DNA of 64,000 bases. Origin: Caenispirillum salinarum AK4. Lineage in GTDB: Bacteria; Pseudomonadota; Alphaproteobacteria; Rhodospirillales; Rhodospirillaceae. Numbering within the stretch: position 1 is the first letter of the stretch; every line of letters begins with the position of its first letter. The notes below the pieces were generated by a model. That model searched no databases. It was not told the DNA's origin and was given only the letters and a program-made list of their open reading frames with translations. The position numbers were made by a program, and so were the translations under genes. The DNA is taken from positions 62,001-126,000 of the forward strand of contig NZ_ANHY01000002.1 in assembly GCF_000315795.1 (NCBI RefSeq). Reading direction: 5' to 3'. Shown here one piece after another: positions 60,399 through 64,000 of this stretch.

Positions 60399-60494
60399 GA
60401 CCGGGGAAAGATCCCATCGTAGAAGTGCCGCCCGGCAAGGCTGACGGACCGCTGCGCCGGCTGCCGACAGGGCGGGCGCCGTACCGCCGCCGGC

Positions 60495-61736
60495 CTATTC
60501 GGCGGCGCCCCGTGCCTCTGCGGTGCCGTCTCCGTCGATCAGGACGTCGAAGGGCGCGAAGACGGTATCCCAGGCATGGTGGGCCTCGACGAACCGGCGG
60601 GCGGCCCGGCCCAGGGCGGCGGCGCGCGCCGGCGCCAGAGCCGTCTCCACGGCTTCGGCGAAGGCACCGGCAGTATCGGCGACGAGCACGTCGCGGTCCG
60701 GCGTGGCGGCGATGCCCGTCAAAGCGGCGGTGGTGGTGACGACCGGCCGCCCGACCGCCATGGCCTCCAACACCTTGTTCTGAATGCCGCGGGCGATGCG
60801 CAACGGTGCGACGCAGACGTCGGCGTGGTTGACGTAGGGCACCACCTCCGGCACCCGTCCGGTCACCATCACCCCCGGACTCTCGGCCAGGGCGCGCACC
60901 TCGCGGGCAGGGTTGGCGCCCACCACGGCGAACCGCAGGTCGGGCACGCGGCGGCGGGCGAGGGGGAGGATCTCGCGCGCGAACCACATGGCGGCGTCTA
61001 TGTTGGGCGGGTAATCCATGTGTCCGACCATCACCGCCACCGGTCCGCCATCGCCGTAGGGAGAGGGAGCCGGATCGTCGGGCGTGAAGGTCGCCAGGTC
61101 GACGCCGTTGGGGATGCCGAGCACCCGCGCCCGCGCGTCCGGGCAGATGTGCCGGTAGACATCGGCTTCCGGCTCGGACACCAGCGTCACGACGTCGGCC
61201 TCGTCGCCCAGGCGCCGCTCCAGGCCGGCCACCTTGGCGGCCTCGCGGCGGTAGATCCAGCGCATGGGACCGGCGGCTTCGCGGGCGTAGTGGGCAAACT
61301 TCTCGCTGTCCACGTCCACCACGTCGGCGATCAGGCGGGGCGGGCGCGGCGCGCCCGGCGGCCGGTCCAGCACATAGGGCGCCATGTTGGAGGAAAACAC
61401 CACTGCCGCCGCGGGCTGCACGCGCGTCAGCACGTCGTTCACCCAGTGCCGCAGGGCGCGGTGGCGGAAGTAGGCGACGCTCAACCCGCCTCCCGAAGCC
61501 AGCGCCGAAAGCGACCTCAGCCGGGCCCGGCGCCGGTCGATGACCGCGACGTGAAGGTCGGCCACCATGTCGCTCAGGGTGTCCAGGTGGCGCAGGTCGC
61601 TGGGATCGTCGAGCAGGCAGCCCAGGTGCACCCGGTGGTGCCGCAGCAGCCGCTTCATCAGGTGAAAGCTGCGGATTTTCTCCCCCTTGTCCGGCGGATA
61701 GGGGATGCGCTGGGTCAGGAACAGGACGTCGGCCAT
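60495..61736 (-). CDS. XrtA/PEP-CTERM system glycosyltransferase (sugar transferase 1 type)
   Basis: A 413-residue GT4 enzyme with the diagnostic start MADVLFLTQRIPYPPDKGEKIRSF, DVVDVDSEKFAHYA, LGIPNGVDLATF and PLRIARGIQNKVLEAMAVGRPVV. The family is confined to exosortase A loci. It is transcribed opposite to prsR with about 95 bases between the stops and is the last recognisable locus gene. Confidence 0.93.
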   Translation of the reverse strand: MADVLFLTQRIPYPPDKGEKIRSFHLMKRLLRHHRVHLGCLLDDPSDLRHLDTLSDMVADLHVAVIDRRRARLRSLSALASGGGLSVAYFRHRALRHWVNDVLTRVQPAAAVVFSSNMAPYVLDRPPGAPRPPRLIADVVDVDSEKFAHYAREAAGPMRWIYRREAAKVAGLERRLGDEADVVTLVSEPEADVYRHICPDARARVLGIPNGVDLATFTPDDPAPSPYGDGGPVAVMVGHMDYPPNIDAAMWFAREILPLARRRVPDLRFAVVGANPAREVRALAESPGVMVTGRVPEVVPYVNHADVCVAPLRIARGIQNKVLEAMAVGRPVVTTTAALTGIAATPDRDVLVADTAGAFAEAVETALAPARAAALGRAARRFVEAHHAWDTVFAPFDVLIDGDGTAEARGAAE

Positions 61737-61987
61737 GAACGCTCGTGCCGGTTGCGGATCGGGAACAGGGGCCGCGGACGACCCGTCGCCATGGTAGCCG
61801 GAGGCCCCCGGCGCCTCAGCCGTTCACCCTGCTTAAGCGCGGGCGTATTCGGACTACCCCTCCGGCCGCAGCCGATGCCGCGGGCGCGAGGGGTAAGCCC
61901 AGTGGTGTACCGCCCCTGAACCGCCCGGCGGCGGAGGGCTCCTCCTATACTGGGCGCCGGCCAAACCATTGGCAGGGAGAGCTTTTC

Positions 61988-64000
61988 ATGGCCGATGTCA
62001 CCTTGCGCCATCTGCTTACGCCGGAACGGGCCCGCGCCGCCGGGGCCGCCTGGTACGCGCGGTTGATCGAGGCCGCCGGCGGGGTGCCGCCGGTGCCGGA
62101 CCGCAAGCCGCGCAGGGCAGAGGGTGACGCCGTCGCGCGGTTCCGGGTGCGGAACGCGACGGACACCGACAGCCCGGACATGCAGTGGTACACCTTCGCA
62201 CACCCCTTCAAGCCGGGTGACATCAAGGCCGGGAGCTATCCGCAGCCGCGCTTCGAGGGCGGCGTTCTGCCGCTGACATGGCAGCTTGATACCATGTGCA
62301 ACAACCATGGTGACGGATCGTGCAATCTGGCCGCCTTCACCATCCTTCTGCCAAGGATTAAAGGGGGCGAGAGCCTCTTCGTGGACTTCTTCGAGTCCGC
62401 CGATGGCTCGCCGCCCGCCGGCGGTCTTATCGACGACCAACCGCTTCTTGATGACGATTACACTGTTGAGCTGGTCATCGACGGCGTGACGTGGACCGCA
62501 AGCCTGAACGACGGCTTCACCGGCAGGCACCGCGAGGTCCTGCGCGACGGCCCCGTCCTGAAGCGCCACCTGGTGACGGCCGCCTTCAAGGACCCGGACG
62601 GCAACGCGCATATGCATCTTTGGTGCCGCTTCTATGCGGACATCTACACGACGGGAGAACGGCGCGACGCCGAGGACAACTATCTTTGCACGACGGCGGT
62701 CATGGCCTCGCCGGTCAACGGAAACCTCGAGAACGTGCGGGCCTACAAGGAAGGCGACGAACGTTTTCATCCAGCGATCCTCGTGCGCCCCACGGCATTC
62801 GTGCTGAAGCGCGCCGGCACGCCGGTATGGGAGGCCAAGGAACGGGCGATGGAGGATCGCGACAACGACGGCCATGCCGAAACCCAGGTCGGATACCGTC
62901 CGCTGACCGGCCCCTTTGATTTCAATACCAATTCCGCAATCTACTGCACCGATGACGGCCTGCCGATATACGCTCCCTACTATCGCGGCATGGCTATCGA
63001 GCGGCCCGGCAAGCCGGTCGTTCACCACGAGTTCGACCGTGGCTATTCCTACGAAACCCGAGCGCACCCACCCTTCGACACCGATCCGACGCTCGCGAAC
63101 TACACGACCGAGGTCGATCCGCAGTACGTGGCGGGACACCCCGGCCCCTATCCGAAGGACATCAACTCGGCCGGCGACTGGCCCGGCCTTGGGTTCATTC
63201 CGCGCTGGTCGGCACGCATGCTGACCACGTTCACGCCAAAGGACATCAACTCCGACCGCGTATACACGTTGACGTGGGGCAACTTCGTCAACACCCAGTT
63301 CTGGACAAGGCGCAACAAGGTCCCCGTCTTCTCCGACAGGGTCAGTCACGCCGGGCTTGACGATGTCGATGGGAAGTACACGTATTACGGGTGGGGCGAA
63401 GCCTCCATGGGCGGGCTGGCCTCCAGAGAGCGCAACGGCTATCACTCCGCCAACGGCACGCATAACCCCAATCCCGGCTTCTCTATGACTGTGTGGGCCG
63501 GCGACGAGTGGTTTCTTGATATCTTGCGCAGTGAAGGTCTTCAGGCGGTCGCCAACGAGACGCCGACCGACGGCGCGCGCTTCCGCTACAGCCACGACGG
63601 CCTCGACCGCCGATTTGAATGCTGCGTCTACGATTCCGAGATCCGCGCGATGGCGTGGGGACTGCGCTCGTTGTGCAACTGGTGGTGGGTCGAGCCCAAC
63701 AAGAACCCCGAGGCCGGCTACGTCAAGCACATGCTGGAGCAGAACTGGATGGTGATCCGGGATGCGATCGACAACTGGCTTCCGCAAAAGGAGTCCTGGT
63801 CGGCGTGGCTCCGCGCATCTGGCAAGGACGACGGGCCGGGCCTGATGCCCTACGGCTTCGTCAACGACAGCATCAATCACGGCTACAGTTTCATGGGTGA
63901 CTTCCTGGCCAACAGCGGCCTGATGTATGCGTGGCGGCTCGGCATCGCAGACGAAGCCGCCAGCGACCCATGGCGATTCGTCCAGCACTTCGTGAAGGGC
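61988..64000 (+). CDS. Unrecognised large protein, partial (N-terminal 671 residues)
   Basis: Open from ATG 61988 (GGGAGAG 7 bases before it) to the right edge with no stop in 671 codons. I do not recognise a family. There is no signal peptide; the N-terminus is MADVTLRHLLTPERARAAGAA. The rest is rich in Trp, Tyr, Asp and Asn (for example FNTNSAIYCTDDGLPIYAPYY, TLTWGNFVNTQFWTRRN). The last 120 residues (DSEIRAMAWGLRSLCNWWWVEP, then helix-like MLEQNWMVIRDAIDNWL) look alpha-helical and recall alpha/alpha-toroid enzymes acting on carbohydrate, which is a guess. Codons ending in A/T are more frequent than in the genes around it, suggesting acquisition. Confidence 0.75.
   Translation, partial: MADVTLRHLLTPERARAAGAAWYARLIEAAGGVPPVPDRKPRRAEGDAVARFRVRNATDTDSPDMQWYTFAHPFKPGDIKAGSYPQPRFEGGVLPLTWQLDTMCNNHGDGSCNLAAFTILLPRIKGGESLFVDFFESADGSPPAGGLIDDQPLLDDDYTVELVIDGVTWTASLNDGFTGRHREVLRDGPVLKRHLVTAAFKDPDGNAHMHLWCRFYADIYTTGERRDAEDNYLCTTAVMASPVNGNLENVRAYKEGDERFHPAILVRPTAFVLKRAGTPVWEAKERAMEDRDNDGHAETQVGYRPLTGPFDFNTNSAIYCTDDGLPIYAPYYRGMAIERPGKPVVHHEFDRGYSYETRAHPPFDTDPTLANYTTEVDPQYVAGHPGPYPKDINSAGDWPGLGFIPRWSARMLTTFTPKDINSDRVYTLTWGNFVNTQFWTRRNKVPVFSDRVSHAGLDDVDGKYTYYGWGEASMGGLASRERNGYHSANGTHNPNPGFSMTVWAGDEWFLDILRSEGLQAVANETPTDGARFRYSHDGLDRRFECCVYDSEIRAMAWGLRSLCNWWWVEPNKNPEAGYVKHMLEQNWMVIRDAIDNWLPQKESWSAWLRASGKDDGPGLMPYGFVNDSINHGYSFMGDFLANSGLMYAWRLGIADEAASDPWRFVQHFVKG

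Noticed and set aside
1-64000. tRNA, rRNA, insertion sequence or integrase
   Set aside because: No transposase or integrase motifs, no terminal repeats with target duplication and no tRNA-like cloverleaf noticed on either strand; a covariance or ISfinder search could not be run.

Overview
The window comes from a high-GC Gram-negative bacterium, most likely an alphaproteobacterium of the Rhodospirillales type. The evidence is an HdaA-like DnaA-related protein with an N-terminal QLPLDL clamp motif, the purN-purM pair divergent from a DUF2066 / CDP-alcohol phosphatidyltransferase / AI-2E / hdaA operon, and very high GC throughout. About 50 genes are packed tightly, many with 4-base ATGA stop/start overlaps.

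Layout. 1-6.2 kb is housekeeping: the 5' end of a UgpB-type binding protein, purN and purM on the minus strand, and the DUF2066-to-hdaA operon on the plus strand. 6.3-10.6 kb is a looser region: a small alanine-rich lipoprotein, a BrnT/BrnA-type toxin-antitoxin pair, a MarR regulator, about 1 kb with no convincing gene, a NarL-type regulator with Glu at the phosphoacceptor position, and a VanZ-like protein. From 10.6 kb to about 61.7 kb lies a large exosortase A (XrtA)/PEP-CTERM exopolysaccharide locus. It starts with a minus-strand cassette of nucleotidyltransferase, HprK-related kinase A, PqqD-like chaperone and a Tat-like exported Thr/Asp-rich protein (the HPr-rel-A type neighbourhood). A minus-strand block follows with FemAB-like protein, polysaccharide deacetylase, secretion ATPase, outer-membrane beta-barrel and Wza-like export lipoprotein.

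Divergent from that, the plus strand carries the chain-length protein, tyrosine autokinase, XrtA-EpsI fusion, amidotransferase, serine protease, acyl carrier protein, two hydrolases, a second asparagine-synthase-like protein, a GNAT protein and a beta-helix protein. A convergent minus block (33.6-40.9 kb) adds a second beta-helix protein, a second deacetylase, a third asparagine-synthase-like protein, a C-type-lectin-like secreted protein, a glycosyltransferase and the O-glycosylation-ligase-like membrane protein. Next come a small membrane protein, AMP-forming ligase and PLP decarboxylase, then one PEP-CTERM substrate protein, a LuxI-like acyltransferase, an FAD oxidoreductase, three glycosyltransferases, the TPR protein PrsT, the initiating sugar transferase, and the PrsK/PrsR two-component pair. 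A last glycosyltransferase ends the locus. The window closes inside an unrecognised large gene of somewhat different base composition.

How it fits together: the sugar transferase starts a lipid-linked glycan; glycosyltransferases and tailoring enzymes build it; chain-length protein, tyrosine kinase, lipoprotein and beta-barrel export it; XrtA processes and anchors PEP-CTERM proteins. PrsK/PrsR is a sigma-54 type system, and a near-perfect sigma-54 promoter (44517-44532) stands just before the PEP-CTERM gene, tying regulator to target inside one window. I saw no tRNA, rRNA, CRISPR array or insertion sequence.
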